Positions 18,529 through 26,954 are shown, counted from the first letter of the stretch. The stretch: DNA of 35,099 nt from Bacteroidota bacterium (GCA_019136655.1 JAGVTU010000007.1:1-35099); one strand, 5' to 3'. Notes: generated by a model from the letters alone, not told the origin. Numbers and translations: made by a program.

Positions 18529-19686
18529 TTACTCTTTAATCAAGGTGTTGATGAGATGAATGAAATCATCTTTAGTTTTTTCGTAGTAGGCACCTGTTGC
18601 AGGGCCATTGAATCCTGTATGTATTTGCCTCACTCTTCCTTTTTTGTCTATAAATACTGTAGTAGGGTATCCATTCAGTTTGTTGAACATGCTTAATTTT
18701 TCTTTTGCATCAGCAAGTGTTCCGCCAAGTAAAACTTCATAGGGAGTATGAAACCTTTCGCGCATACGTTGAATGTTCTCAGTTGCTTTTGTAAAATCAT
18801 TTGTCTTCTCAAAAGCAAGACCTATAATCACCAGGTTTTTCCTGTCAGCTTTTTTGTAATATTCAGATAAGAAAGCGGCTTCGTCAATACAGTTGGGACA
18901 CCAGGTTCCCATAATTTCTATCATCACTACCTTGCCCTCATATTTTTTATCAGGAAAATAAAACTTGCTGCTGTCTGTGCGTAATGCTTCAAATGCAAAA
19001 GGTGCATTTCTGTCTTTCATGAAAGTAAGAGAGTAGGGATCAGGCAATGTTGCACCTGCATCAGCAATGGCTACAAATTTTTCCTGCCAGTGATTACCTG
19101 CATAAAATGTCCCTTCAATTTTATTTTCACTCACTTTAGCTTTGAACAGATAGGCAAAAGCTCCGTCAAAATAAGAAAGAAACAAACTGTCATTACACAG
19201 ATTTCCTTCCAGATAACGATAATCACCTGATGGTGTTAGTATGGCCGTATTCAAATGACTTCCTTTCTGATGAATTATACCTACTGCAAAGGATGAATCT
19301 TTTGTTCCCGGGCTAAACGTCATTCTCCATTTTTCAGGCAACCTGGCAGTCGTTGAACATTCTGCAAAACGAAAATTTTTTCCTGCTTCAGCTTTAAACG
19401 GAAGTGATGGTTTGTTTTTACGTGACAGATTTATCCAGTAACCATTCAGTTCTTTCTCTTTAATTGCAGCATGTATCTCCGAATCATACAACGGGAGACG
19501 CATAATAATTGAATCATCATGCATTGTTATTTCATTCACTTCAATGCGTTCACCACCATTGATCAGGTAAACAACAGGTTGCTTTTCATTCTTTATTTCC
19601 ATGCCAAAAGGCAGTTCTCCTCCGGGGGTAAGAATTACAGCTCGCCATATTCCCGTTGTAAGAACTAAACTTTGCAAGAGTCCCAT
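18529..19686 (-). CDS. TlpA-like thioredoxin-fold protein
   Basis: A 385-residue protein. The N-terminal ~230 residues are a beta-rich domain common in Bacteroidota TlpA proteins ('IWRAVILTPGGELPFGMEI' near 13-31). The C-terminal redoxin domain (~240-385) has active site 'WCPNC' (Cys263, Cys266) and a 'YPTTVFID' cis-proline region. Family members reduce disulfides or act in thiol homeostasis in the periplasm. Here the N-terminus lacks a clear signal peptide or lipobox, and an in-frame stop two codons before the ATG excludes extension. It starts 7 bases after the pseudouridine synthase stop, so it is probably in that operon. Confidence 0.85.
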   Translation of the reverse strand: MGLLQSLVLTTGIWRAVILTPGGELPFGMEIKNEKQPVVYLINGGERIEVNEITMHDDSIIMRLPLYDSEIHAAIKEKELNGYWINLSRKNKPSLPFKAEAGKNFRFAECSTTARLPEKWRMTFSPGTKDSSFAVGIIHQKGSHLNTAILTPSGDYRYLEGNLCNDSLFLSYFDGAFAYLFKAKVSENKIEGTFYAGNHWQEKFVAIADAGATLPDPYSLTFMKDRNAPFAFEALRTDSSKFYFPDKKYEGKVVMIEIMGTWCPNCIDEAAFLSEYYKKADRKNLVIIGLAFEKTNDFTKATENIQRMRERFHTPYEVLLGGTLADAKEKLSMFNKLNGYPTTVFIDKKGRVRQIHTGFNGPATGAYYEKTKDDFIHLINTLIKE

Positions 19687-19693
19687 TGCTTAT

Positions 19694-21094
19694 TTATTTT
19701 CTTAATCGCGGACGCTTTTCTTTTTTCTTATTCACACGTGCAGTAATCATTTTAAGATGATTCAATTCCATTTCTGACAGCATACGCCACCTTCCGCGTG
19801 TAACATCTTTCTTAGTTAATCCTGCAAACATCACCCTGTCAAGTTTTACAACTTTATATCCCAGTGCTTCGAAAATACGTCTGACAATGCGGTTACGTCC
19901 GGAGTGAATTTCAACTCCCACCTGACTTTTATCCTGAAATCCCGCATCATATTGAATGTCGTCAACCATAGCCACGCCATCTTCCAGTTTCACACCTTGA
20001 CGAATGACTTCCATGTCTTCAGCTCTTAAGTTTTTATCTAATTCAACATGATAGATTTTTTGCACTTCATAACTTGGATGGGTCAATTTTTTTGCAAGGT
20101 CGCCATCATTGGTAAACAGCAATACTCCTGTTGTATTTCTGTCTAAGCGTCCAACCGGATAAATGCGCTCCTTACATGCACCTGCTATCAGACTCATTAC
20201 GGTACGTCTGTCCTGCGGATCATCCATTGTGGTAATGTAGTCTTTAGGTTTATTCAGCAGGAGATATTGTGGTTTTTCATTTCTGATGGTTTCACCATTG
20301 TATTTTACAACATCATCCGGTGTAACCTTGGTGCCTAATTGGGTAACAATTTCACCATTCACTGAAATTAATCCTGCTTCAATCATTTCATCAGCTTCAC
20401 GCCTGCTGCAAATACCACTGTTGGCAATGTAGCGGTTAAGTCGAATGGAACTTTCTCCTAAATTTGAATGTGTTTCGGAGCTAAAATTCTTTTTCTTTTT
20501 ACCCTTTAACAAACGATTTTTACCTGCTGACCGAGCCGAACTTTTCCTTTCAAAGTTGGCCTCATCATCTCTTTTACGAAAAGATTTGAAAGGTTTGTCA
20601 CCTTGGTTGTCTCTTGGCGTGTAGGAGCGTTTAGGTGAGTCGCTTCTTTCAAATCCTCCTTCATCATCTCTTTTACGAGGAGATTTGAAAGGTTTGTCGC
20701 CTTTGCTGTTTCTCGAAGTGTAAGAACGTTTACGTGAGTCGTTTCTTTCAAATCCACCCTCATCATCTCTTTTACGAAAAGATTTGAAAGGTTTGTCACC
20801 TTTGCTGTCTCTTGAAGTGTAAGAACGTTTACGTGAGTCGCTTCTTTCAAATCCTCCTTCATCATCTCTTTTGCGAAATGACTTGAAAGGTTTGTCACCT
20901 TTGCTGTCTCTTGAAGAAAAAGATCGTTTACCTGCATCTTTATTACGGCTGTAGGTATTGCCTGACTTCACATAATCAGAGGATGATTCATCACTTCTTT
21001 TTCTTTTGGTATAACCGGATGATTTCCTTTTATCTTTTCCACCTGTTTGCGCATTTGCGCTGTAGCCACGGCTACGCCCTTTTGCTGATTTCAT
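19694..21094 (-). CDS. rluB: RsuA/RluB-family pseudouridine synthase with repeat-rich N-terminal extension
   Basis: Isomerises a uridine in rRNA; by family the likely target is 23S rRNA (RluB) but the exact site cannot be told. The catalytic part begins at ~216. It has an S4 RNA-binding domain ('RLNRYIANSGICSRREAD', ~218-262) and the synthase domain with 'LLLNKPKDYITT' and catalytic Asp317 in 'VGRLDRNTTG', then 'SGRNRIVRRIFEALGY'. Residues 1-215 are a disordered-looking Arg/Lys/Ser/Asp extension containing four 33-residue repeats. Usual family members are ~240-300 residues, so the 466 length is due to this extension. It sits 8 bases after the SIMPL gene and 7 bases before the TlpA gene, an apparent three-gene operon. 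Confidence 0.9.
   Translation of the reverse strand: MKSAKGRSRGYSANAQTGGKDKRKSSGYTKRKRSDESSSDYVKSGNTYSRNKDAGKRSFSSRDSKGDKPFKSFRKRDDEGGFERSDSRKRSYTSRDSKGDKPFKSFRKRDDEGGFERNDSRKRSYTSRNSKGDKPFKSPRKRDDEGGFERSDSPKRSYTPRDNQGDKPFKSFRKRDDEANFERKSSARSAGKNRLLKGKKKKNFSSETHSNLGESSIRLNRYIANSGICSRREADEMIEAGLISVNGEIVTQLGTKVTPDDVVKYNGETIRNEKPQYLLLNKPKDYITTMDDPQDRRTVMSLIAGACKERIYPVGRLDRNTTGVLLFTNDGDLAKKLTHPSYEVQKIYHVELDKNLRAEDMEVIRQGVKLEDGVAMVDDIQYDAGFQDKSQVGVEIHSGRNRIVRRIFEALGYKVVKLDRVMFAGLTKKDVTRGRWRMLSEMELNHLKMITARVNKKKEKRPRLRK
20534..20929 (-). repeat. Four tandem 99-bp coding repeats in the pseudouridine synthase gene
   Basis: Within the gene, a 99-base unit is repeated four times and encodes 33-residue units starting at residues 56, 89, 122 and 155. 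Each has the core 'GDKPFKSFRKRDDEGGFER', with only a few substitutions, mostly in the last copy. The length is a multiple of three, so copy number can change without breaking the frame. Confidence 0.93.
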
Positions 21095-21102
21095 ATATCG
21101 GG

Positions 21103-21825
21103 TTATTGTATGGCAAACTGTGCCAGTACTTCCATCTTAATCGTTATTTTCTGAAACTCCAGTCCTGAAGGTTCGAAATCATCTGCCATCACTGCACTTG
21201 TCATCATTCTTTCCTTCAGCATCATAGGTTGTGGAACATAGCTGTTGCCTTCAACTTCTTTTATCAACAGCACTTTACCTGCCTTTTCGCCTATAGCTTC
21301 ACATAAGTATTGAGCTTTGTTGCGTGCATCCTGCAATGCTTTAACCTTAACCTGTTTTTTCAAGTCTTCCATTTTGCTGTGCGAAGTGGAACTGACATAC
21401 ATGTGTTGTGTACTTTTATCATCAAGCAGGCTCATCAGTTTTTCTATTTGTTCACCCGATGAAAATTTGATTACAAAAGTAGATGACGCCATAAAATCAG
21501 GTGATTTCTTTTTGCGTTGCCAGTACCATCCGTTGTTATTATATCCATTCATTCCCTGAATAGAAATGTTTTCTTTGGCAATTCCGGCTTTGCTGCATGC
21601 CTCCAGAAAATCTTTTCTTATTTCATTGATGTCAACTTTCTTTTTGTTTTCAGTGTATTCCTGAACGGTAATGTTTACATAAATTTCATCAGGAATAACC
21701 TCCATTTCAGCGTTGCCTGTAACTTCTATCTTACGTTGTTCAGGGGCTGTGGTTTGTTGTGCCATGTTGGTATTTGTCATCAGACCTAATAAAGTGGCCA
21801 GTGCCACGGTTTTAATTGTTTGCAT
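21103..21825 (-). CDS. SIMPL-domain (DUF541) periplasmic protein
   Basis: A 240-residue exported protein with a signal peptide (1-~23, ending 'NTNMAQ') and a SIMPL/DUF541 domain. Its recognisable parts are 'IEVTGNAEMEVIPDEIYVNITVQ' split as the opening strand pair (~33-55), a central helix region, and 'ALQDARNKAQYLCEAIGEK' (~175-193). Family members (BP26, YggE) form periplasmic ring-like assemblies of unclear role. It is the first gene of a minus-strand run with the pseudouridine synthase and TlpA-like genes. A -7 element lies 23 bases upstream of the ATG. Confidence 0.88.
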   Translation of the reverse strand: MQTIKTVALATLLGLMTNTNMAQQTTAPEQRKIEVTGNAEMEVIPDEIYVNITVQEYTENKKKVDINEIRKDFLEACSKAGIAKENISIQGMNGYNNNGWYWQRKKKSPDFMASSTFVIKFSSGEQIEKLMSLLDDKSTQHMYVSSTSHSKMEDLKKQVKVKALQDARNKAQYLCEAIGEKAGKVLLIKEVEGNSYVPQPMMLKERMMTSAVMADDFEPSGLEFQKITIKMEVLAQFAIQ

Positions 21826-21847
21826 TTTTTGTTTTTTTCAACGGATG

Positions 21848-21855
21848 CAAAGATA
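21848..21855 (-). promoter_or_regulatory. Bacteroidota -7 element upstream of the SIMPL gene
   Basis: On the minus strand it reads TATCTTTG, an exact TAnnTTTG match, 22 bases before the start codon. The -33 region is not recognisable. Confidence 0.5.
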
Positions 21856-21933
21856 GAGTTAATTCCACAAGGGATAATAAAAGATTAGGTTAACGTCTAA
21901 ATACAGATATTTGCAGCCATAACCGAATAAATT

Positions 21934-22443
21934 ATGAAGGCAAAAACTGCTAAGGAAAGTTTAACTATACAAACTGAAATTGTATTGCCCAACGATACCA
22001 ATGTATTAGGTAACCTAATGGGAGGACGATTGCTACACTGGATGGATGTTTGCTCTGCCGTTGCAGCACACCGCCATTGCGGACGTGTGGTTGTTACGGC
22101 ATCGGTAAATAATGTTTCCTTCAATCAACCGATTCGTTTGGGCGATATTGTAACCATTCAGGCAAAGGTATCTCGTGCTTTTACATCCAGTATGGAAGTA
22201 TTTATGGAAGTGCTGGTGGAACGCAATGCTACCAACGAAAAAATAAAATGCAATGAAGCTATCTATTCCTTTGTTGCCGTTGACCAACAAGGTGCACCTA
22301 TTGCAGTGCCTGAACTTATTCCGGAAACAGAAGAAGAGAAAAAGCGCTATGATGCAGCATTAAGGAGGAAACAACTGGCACTTATTCTCGCAGGTAAGAT
22401 GAAACCTGCCGAAGCTACAGAGCTAAAGGCATTGTTTATGTAA
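21934..22443 (+). CDS. Hotdog-fold acyl-CoA thioesterase (YciA/BFIT type)
   Basis: Hydrolyses acyl-CoA esters in the cytoplasm. The 169 residues form one hotdog domain. It has the family signature 'PNDTNVLGNLMGGRLLHWMD' (19-38), holding the conserved Asn26 and the active-site Asp38, followed by 'VVTASVNNVSFNQPIRLGD'. The C-terminus is a charged helix. The chain-length preference cannot be read. DHNA-CoA thioesterases of the menaquinone route also belong to the hotdog fold, but they are a different family, so I do not link it to the men operon. It is divergent from the SIMPL gene and 130 bases upstream of the deoxyhypusine-synthase-like gene. Confidence 0.9.
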   Translation: MKAKTAKESLTIQTEIVLPNDTNVLGNLMGGRLLHWMDVCSAVAAHRHCGRVVVTASVNNVSFNQPIRLGDIVTIQAKVSRAFTSSMEVFMEVLVERNATNEKIKCNEAIYSFVAVDQQGAPIAVPELIPETEEEKKRYDAALRRKQLALILAGKMKPAEATELKALFM

Positions 22444-22541
22444 GCACTTGAGGTTTTAAATTAATGTAAGTGCAATTTCAAAAGTATAGAAGTTTACGAA
22501 TTTGAACTTTTTTATGAACAAGTTCATTGATTCAATATAAT

Positions 22542-22549
22542 TAACTTTG
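22542..22549 (+). promoter_or_regulatory. Bacteroidota -7 element upstream of the deoxyhypusine-synthase-like gene
   Basis: TAACTTTG is an exact TAnnTTTG match, 24 bases before the ATG. No TTTG at the expected -33 position, although TTG occurs 12 bases upstream. Confidence 0.45.
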
Positions 22550-22573
22550 CACCAATAAATGTAAATTAAGATT

Positions 22574-23548
22574 ATGTCACAGGGACCAATATCAAATTTT
22601 ATGCAGCATCATTACCGTCATTTTAATGCTGCTGCTATGATGGATGCTTCCAAAGCTTATGTTACCCATCTCAGCGAAGGTGGAAAAATGATGGTTACTC
22701 TTGCCGGTGCAATGAGCACTGCAGAATTAGGAATCTCACTTGCCGAAATGATTCGTCAGGATAAAGTTCATATTATTTCATGTACCGGAGCCAACCTCGA
22801 AGAGGACATTATGAATCTGGTAGCACATAATCATTATAAACGTGTGCCTAATTATCGTGACCTTACTCCGGAGCAGGAGCGTGATTTACTCGATAATCAT
22901 TTCAACAGAGTTACCGATACCTGTATTCCTGAGGAAGAAGCATTCAGAAGAATTCAACAGCATATACACAAAGTGTGGAGTGAAGCCGAAGCCAAAGGCG
23001 AACGTTATTTCCCGCATGAGTATATGTATAAAATGTTGCTCAGCGGAGTGTTGGAACAGTATTATGAGATTGATCCTAAAAATTCGTGGATGCTTGCAGC
23101 AGCACAAAAAAATATTCCTATTGTAGTACCCGGCTGGGAAGACAGCACCATGGGAAATATTTTTGCTTCGTATGTAATTAAAAACGAATTGAAGGCATCT
23201 ACCATGAAGAGCGGCATAGAATACATGGTATGGCTCAGTGATTGGTATCGCAAAAATTCAGGTGGCAAAGGCGTAGGCTTTTTTCAGATTGGAGGCGGCA
23301 TAGCAGGTGATTTTCCGATTTGTGTTGTGCCAATGATGTATCAGGACTTAGAGTGGCACGATGTTCCATTTTGGAGTTACTTCTGTCAGATCAGCGACAG
23401 CACAACCAGCTATGGTTCATACAGCGGTGCAGTTCCCAACGAAAAAATTACATGGGGTAAGCTTGACATAGACACACCTAAGTTTATTGTAGAAAGTGAT
23501 GCATCTATAGTTGCTCCTCTTATGTTTGCCTGGATTTTGGGCTGGTAA
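22574..23548 (+). CDS. Deoxyhypusine synthase family protein
   Basis: A 324-residue NAD-dependent aminobutyl-transferase of the deoxyhypusine synthase fold. Visible parts: 'SCTGANLEED' (NAD region, ~75-84), 'GYSG'-like 'GSYSGAVPNEK' near 280-290, and 'TWGK' with Lys296. That lysine lies where eukaryotic enzymes carry the lysine that forms the enzyme-substrate imine; 'ESDASIVAPLM' follows as in the family. Bacteria lack eIF5A, the eukaryotic target, so hypusine formation is not expected. Bacterial homologues are thought to act on polyamines, for example making homospermidine. No polyamine gene is adjacent here, so the substrate is open. Likely co-transcribed with the SRPBCC gene 18 bases downstream. 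Confidence 0.9.
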   Translation: MSQGPISNFMQHHYRHFNAAAMMDASKAYVTHLSEGGKMMVTLAGAMSTAELGISLAEMIRQDKVHIISCTGANLEEDIMNLVAHNHYKRVPNYRDLTPEQERDLLDNHFNRVTDTCIPEEEAFRRIQQHIHKVWSEAEAKGERYFPHEYMYKMLLSGVLEQYYEIDPKNSWMLAAAQKNIPIVVPGWEDSTMGNIFASYVIKNELKASTMKSGIEYMVWLSDWYRKNSGGKGVGFFQIGGGIAGDFPICVVPMMYQDLEWHDVPFWSYFCQISDSTTSYGSYSGAVPNEKITWGKLDIDTPKFIVESDASIVAPLMFAWILGW

Positions 23549-23566
23549 TGTTAACAATACATTACG

Positions 23567-24088
23567 ATGAGTAATGGTGTAAAATATCTTCTTGCAGGAA
23601 TTGCTGTAGTGGTAATGGGCTTTGTTACCATGGGCTTATTGCATCCTACCGTAAAATGTGAAACACAGATTGAAATTGATGCACCACAGGCATGGGTATA
23701 TGAATCGGCAACTGACACGGCTCTGATGAAACAGTGGTTGAACGGACTTCAGTCGGTAAAAGCAGAAACTCCCAATAAGAAATATCTGTTGAAGTTGATT
23801 CAGAAAGACAAAACAATGAACATGATACTTACTTATGATACATTGATTACCAATAGCAGATGTGTGTTTAATTTTGACAGTGAAGTTTATACTTCAGAAT
23901 ATAATTTGACATTGTCAGGCGATTCAACGAATACTACATTGCATGTTCAAACTGTTACAAGAGGTAAAAATATTATTCTGCGTTCAATGTTTGCATTGAG
24001 CAGGCCTTATTTCCAACAACAACTTGACAGCATGTATAGCAGATTTAAGCATGTTGTAGAGAATAAATATTCCGTTCAGGAAAAATAA
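23567..24088 (+). CDS. Membrane-anchored SRPBCC-fold protein
   Basis: A 173-residue protein with one N-terminal hydrophobic helix (~5-26, 'YLLAGIAVVVMGFVTMGLL') and then a START/SRPBCC-like domain. The typical opening is visible: 'ETQIEIDAPQAWVYESATD' followed by 'MKQWLNGLQ'. This fold binds hydrophobic ligands in a deep pocket; no ligand can be assigned. The domain probably faces the periplasm, since the helix is preceded by few charges. The gene starts 18 bases after the deoxyhypusine-synthase-like gene and is convergent with truB. Function unknown. Confidence 0.75.
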   Translation: MSNGVKYLLAGIAVVVMGFVTMGLLHPTVKCETQIEIDAPQAWVYESATDTALMKQWLNGLQSVKAETPNKKYLLKLIQKDKTMNMILTYDTLITNSRCVFNFDSEVYTSEYNLTLSGDSTNTTLHVQTVTRGKNIILRSMFALSRPYFQQQLDSMYSRFKHVVENKYSVQEK

Positions 24089-24155
24089 TAAGCGACTGCT
24101 TTTGAAATATTTTACTCCGGCAGTTTTATTTTTCTAAATTAAACACAGCTTAAAA

Positions 24156-24863
24156 TTAAGTTACAGATTGTTTGATTTCTTTTACGAGAACATCTACCTG
24201 TTTGGCTTTATCAAGTGAAAATTCTCCTATGCGTGTTCTGCACAGCGAATGCAGGTAAGCTCCCGATTGCAATGCTTTGCCAAAATCATTTGCAAGCGAA
24301 CGTATATAGGTTCCTTTACTGCAAACCACTTTGAAATGCACCAGCGGCATTTCAATTTTTACAATATCAAAAACTGAAATGGTAACCTGTTTTGGAGGCA
24401 TGTCAACCGCTTCACCTCTTCGAGCTTTTTCATAGGCACGCTCGCCCTTGATAATGGTTGCTGAATGAGCTGGCGGAACCTGCAAAATATTTCCTGTAAA
24501 TTGCTTTGCAACTTTTGTAATGAGTTCCTCAGTTATGTGCGATGTTTCATAATGTGCATCCACTTCAGTTTCCTTGTCGAATGATGGGGTAGAAGCACCA
24601 AGAAAAATAGTACCGGTATATTCTTTTTCAAAGCCCATCAGTTGCTCTATGGTTTTTGTTGCTGCACCGGTGCAAATAATCAGTAATCCCGTAGCAAGAG
24701 GATCTAATGTTCCTGCATGACCGACTTTAATATTCTTAAACGGTTTTTTACCTTCTTTGTCTTTCAGATGCTGCAATGCTCTTCGCAGTTTGTTCACCAC
24801 ATCAAATGATGTCCACTCCAGTGGTTTGTCAACTAAAAGTACCTGCCCTTGCTGAAAATCCAT
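24156..24863 (-). CDS. truB: tRNA pseudouridine-55 synthase
   Basis: Makes pseudouridine 55 in the T loop of tRNAs. The 235 residues carry 'LVDKPLEWTSFDVV' (10-23), the catalytic motif 'GHAGTLDPLATG' with Asp54 (48-59), 'KEYTG' and 'CSKGTYIRSLANDFG'. It is short because it ends soon after the catalytic domain and lacks a full PUA domain, as in many Bacteroidota. It starts 6 bases after the uppP stop in the set ftsX-DUF3098-uppP-truB, which is a recurring gene order in this phylum. Confidence 0.95.
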   Translation of the reverse strand: MDFQQGQVLLVDKPLEWTSFDVVNKLRRALQHLKDKEGKKPFKNIKVGHAGTLDPLATGLLIICTGAATKTIEQLMGFEKEYTGTIFLGASTPSFDKETEVDAHYETSHITEELITKVAKQFTGNILQVPPAHSATIIKGERAYEKARRGEAVDMPPKQVTISVFDIVKIEMPLVHFKVVCSKGTYIRSLANDFGKALQSGAYLHSLCRTRIGEFSLDKAKQVDVLVKEIKQSVT

Positions 24864-24869
24864 CCGGCA

Positions 24870-25670
24870 TCAAATCATTTTAAGCTCGATGCCTGCTAAA
24901 TATAAAATGATGATGAGCGCACCAACAATAATTCTGTACCAGCCGAAAATTTTAAATCCATGTTTGGTAAGATAGGAGATAAAAGATTTGATGGCAATGG
25001 CTGCTACAATAAAAGCAACAATGTTTCCTATGGCAATGAGTTTAATTTCTTCGTTGCTGAAAGCGCCTTCGAGTTTATAGAGTTCATACATTTTATAAAC
25101 TGTAGCTGCAAACATAGTTGGCACTGCAAGGAAAAACGAAAATTCTGCAGCACCTTTTTTATTCAGCTTCTGAGTGAGTCCTCCAATAATAGTTGCTGCC
25201 GAACGTGATACTCCAGGAATCATGGCAATGCACTGAAACAATCCTATTAAAAATGCAGACTTATCTGACTGAAGGTCATCATCACCTTTCTCTTCAGCTT
25301 TGGCAAACCATTTATCCAGCAGCAGGAAAATAACACCTCCTACCAACAACATCACAGCCACTACCAAAACATTTTCGAGCAGCATGTCAATATAATCATT
25401 AAACAGTTTTCCAAGAATTGCAGCAGGAATAAAGGCAATGAGCAGTCTCTTGTAAAACTGAAAATTGATGTTAAAAAATCTTTTCCAGTACAACATTACC
25501 ACTGAAAGTATGGCGCCAAACTGAATAGCTACGGTAAAAGTTTTGGTCAATGGCTGTTCGGCAATTCCCATGAGTGACGAGCCGATGATCATGTGGCCTG
25601 TAGAAGATATAGGTAAGAATTCAGTAATACCTTCAATAATTGCCAGAATAATGGCTTGCAGAGTTGTCAT
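24870..25670 (-). CDS. uppP: Undecaprenyl-diphosphate phosphatase
   Basis: Dephosphorylates undecaprenyl diphosphate to recycle the lipid carrier for peptidoglycan and other envelope glycans; gives bacitracin tolerance when abundant. The 266-residue inner-membrane protein has the active-site motif '[14 protein letters not shown]' (13-26; Glu13, Glu17, His26) and '[13 protein letters not shown]' with the catalytic Arg. About eight hydrophobic segments are seen. It lies 21 bases after the DUF3098 gene and 6 bases before truB. Confidence 0.95.
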   Translation of the reverse strand: MTTLQAIILAIIEGITEFLPISSTGHMIIGSSLMGIAEQPLTKTFTVAIQFGAILSVVMLYWKRFFNINFQFYKRLLIAFIPAAILGKLFNDYIDMLLENVLVVAVMLLVGGVIFLLLDKWFAKAEEKGDDDLQSDKSAFLIGLFQCIAMIPGVSRSAATIIGGLTQKLNKKGAAEFSFFLAVPTMFAATVYKMYELYKLEGAFSNEEIKLIAIGNIVAFIVAAIAIKSFISYLTKHGFKIFGWYRIIVGALIIILYLAGIELKMI

Positions 25671-25691
25671 TTAAAAAACGCGAGGCTTTGT

Positions 25692-25985
25692 TTAATCTTT
25701 TGCCTTAATTAAAATTGCAACAACTTCGAGAGCGTAACCTAAGATAACAACAATCGGAGCAATTGTAGTCCTTTGTGTATCAAAAATGGCAGGATTGAAA
25801 ACATTCGGATCGTCTGAACCACCACCCGCCATCAACACATAACCTAAAAATATCAAAACAATTCCTGCTATCATCAGGATATAATTAATTCTTCCGAATG
25901 CAAACAGCATTTCATCTTTTGCAGTAGTGGTTGATGATTTTGAAACAACTTTTTTTTCTGTTGTAACGGTTTTTCCTTTTGCCAT
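25692..25985 (-). CDS. DUF3098 small membrane protein
   Basis: A 97-residue protein with a Lys/Thr/Ser-rich cytoplasmic N-terminus (1-~28). Two hydrophobic helices (~34-52 and ~74-93) are joined by a short loop 'GGGSDDPNVFNPAIFDTQR'. The 'FGRINYILM' and 'DPNVFN' elements mark the DUF3098 family, which is found next to ftsX in Bacteroidota. Its role is unknown. The position, 3 bases after ftsX and 21 before uppP, suggests a link with envelope growth or division. Confidence 0.85.
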   Translation of the reverse strand: MAKGKTVTTEKKVVSKSSTTTAKDEMLFAFGRINYILMIAGIVLIFLGYVLMAGGGSDDPNVFNPAIFDTQRTTIAPIVVILGYALEVVAILIKAKD

Positions 25986-25988
25986 GAT

Positions 25989-26861
25989 TTAAAAAATGTC
26001 TTCTGTGCGTTGGCGAAGATATTTATTTACTGCAAAATAAGTGCTCATTCCGGAAATAAAAATTCCTAAAAACACCACAATTGCCATTACAATACCCAAA
26101 TTCATCGGATTTTCAAAGGCAATGATTTCGGGGATTTGAGTTTTAGCATAATAAAAGGTAGCTACAAGTAACAGGTTGGCAATGATGGCCCCATAAAGTC
26201 CTTGCAGAACTCCCTGCAAAATGAAGGGTTTGCGAATAAAATTACGGGTAGCACCCACCAGTTTCATACTTTTTATCAGTAATCGTTTTGCATAAAGTGA
26301 TAGTCTTATGGTGTTATTGATAAGCGCACCTGCTATAAAAAACAATACCAGACTGAAACCTAAAATAATCAGGCTGATGTTACGGATATTTTTATTGATG
26401 GCATTAAGTAGCGATTCCTGAAAATATGATTCTTTGACAATACCCTTTTGCTGTACTGTTTCTTTAAGCTGATTCAGGTTATTTTCTTCGGCATACTCGG
26501 GTTTAAGTTTTACCTCAAGAACCGGCAGCAATGGATTAAATCCTAAAAAGTTGGTAAAGTCTTCGCCAAGGTCTTTTTGTAAGTCTTCTGCAGCCTGCTC
26601 ACGTGTGATATAATTTACTGAACTTACATAGGCATTTCCCTCTAATTGACTTTTCAGGTTTTGAATATCCTGCTCAGCAGCATCTTGTTTCAGAAGAATA
26701 GTGAGCACAACATTTTCCTTGATATAGTCCGAAAGATATTTTGCATTGAGCAGCAATACTCCGAGTGAGCCAATCAGAAACAATACCAGCGAAATGCTGA
26801 TGACGGTTGAAATATACGAACTGCGCAGCGCCTTGCGGGCGAGTTTATTATCATCACTCAT
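25989..26861 (-). CDS. ftsX: Cell-division ABC-transporter permease-like protein
   Basis: FtsX forms a complex with the ATPase FtsE and switches on cell-wall hydrolases at the division site. The protein has a cytoplasmic basic N-terminus ('SDDNKLARKALRSSY'), helix 1 (~17-40) and a large extracytoplasmic domain (~41-160). Three more helices (~165-190, ~218-240, ~255-278) and 'KLVGATRNFIRKPF' (coupling region) follow. I chose the ATG at 26861 (290 residues) over a TTG at 26885 that adds eight residues with no family match. ftsE is not in the window. First of four tightly packed genes; 93 bases separate it from the GT9 gene upstream. Confidence 0.92.
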   Translation of the reverse strand: MSDDNKLARKALRSSYISTVISISLVLFLIGSLGVLLLNAKYLSDYIKENVVLTILLKQDAAEQDIQNLKSQLEGNAYVSSVNYITREQAAEDLQKDLGEDFTNFLGFNPLLPVLEVKLKPEYAEENNLNQLKETVQQKGIVKESYFQESLLNAINKNIRNISLIILGFSLVLFFIAGALINNTIRLSLYAKRLLIKSMKLVGATRNFIRKPFILQGVLQGLYGAIIANLLLVATFYYAKTQIPEIIAFENPMNLGIVMAIVVFLGIFISGMSTYFAVNKYLRQRTEDIF

Positions 26862-26954
26862 ACCAACAAAAATACAGGATGTCAATATTGGTCGTTGCCG
26901 GGTTCAATAAACTATTCAACAAGTTTATTAAACAACTTTTTGCAAAAACAGGAA

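Noticed and set aside
20534..20929. CRISPR-like array
   Set aside because: The repeats are contiguous 99-bp coding units without unique spacers.
20506..20937. Second long minus-strand frame inside the pseudouridine synthase gene
   Set aside because: It is long only because the 99-bp repeat lacks stops in two frames; the other frame carries the known S4 and synthase domains.
24095..24140. Hairpin between the SRPBCC gene and truB as a bidirectional terminator
   Set aside because: The stem is only about 5 bp with a loop of over 20 bases; the T-rich stretch alone is not enough.
26867..26874. TAnnTTTG match just before ftsX
   Set aside because: It lies five bases from the start codon and has no -33 box, so it would need a leaderless transcript; chance in AT-rich DNA is more likely.
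26906..26935. AT-rich inverted repeat between the GT9 gene and ftsX as a terminator
   Set aside because: Only a 7-bp AT stem and no T run after it on the minus strand.
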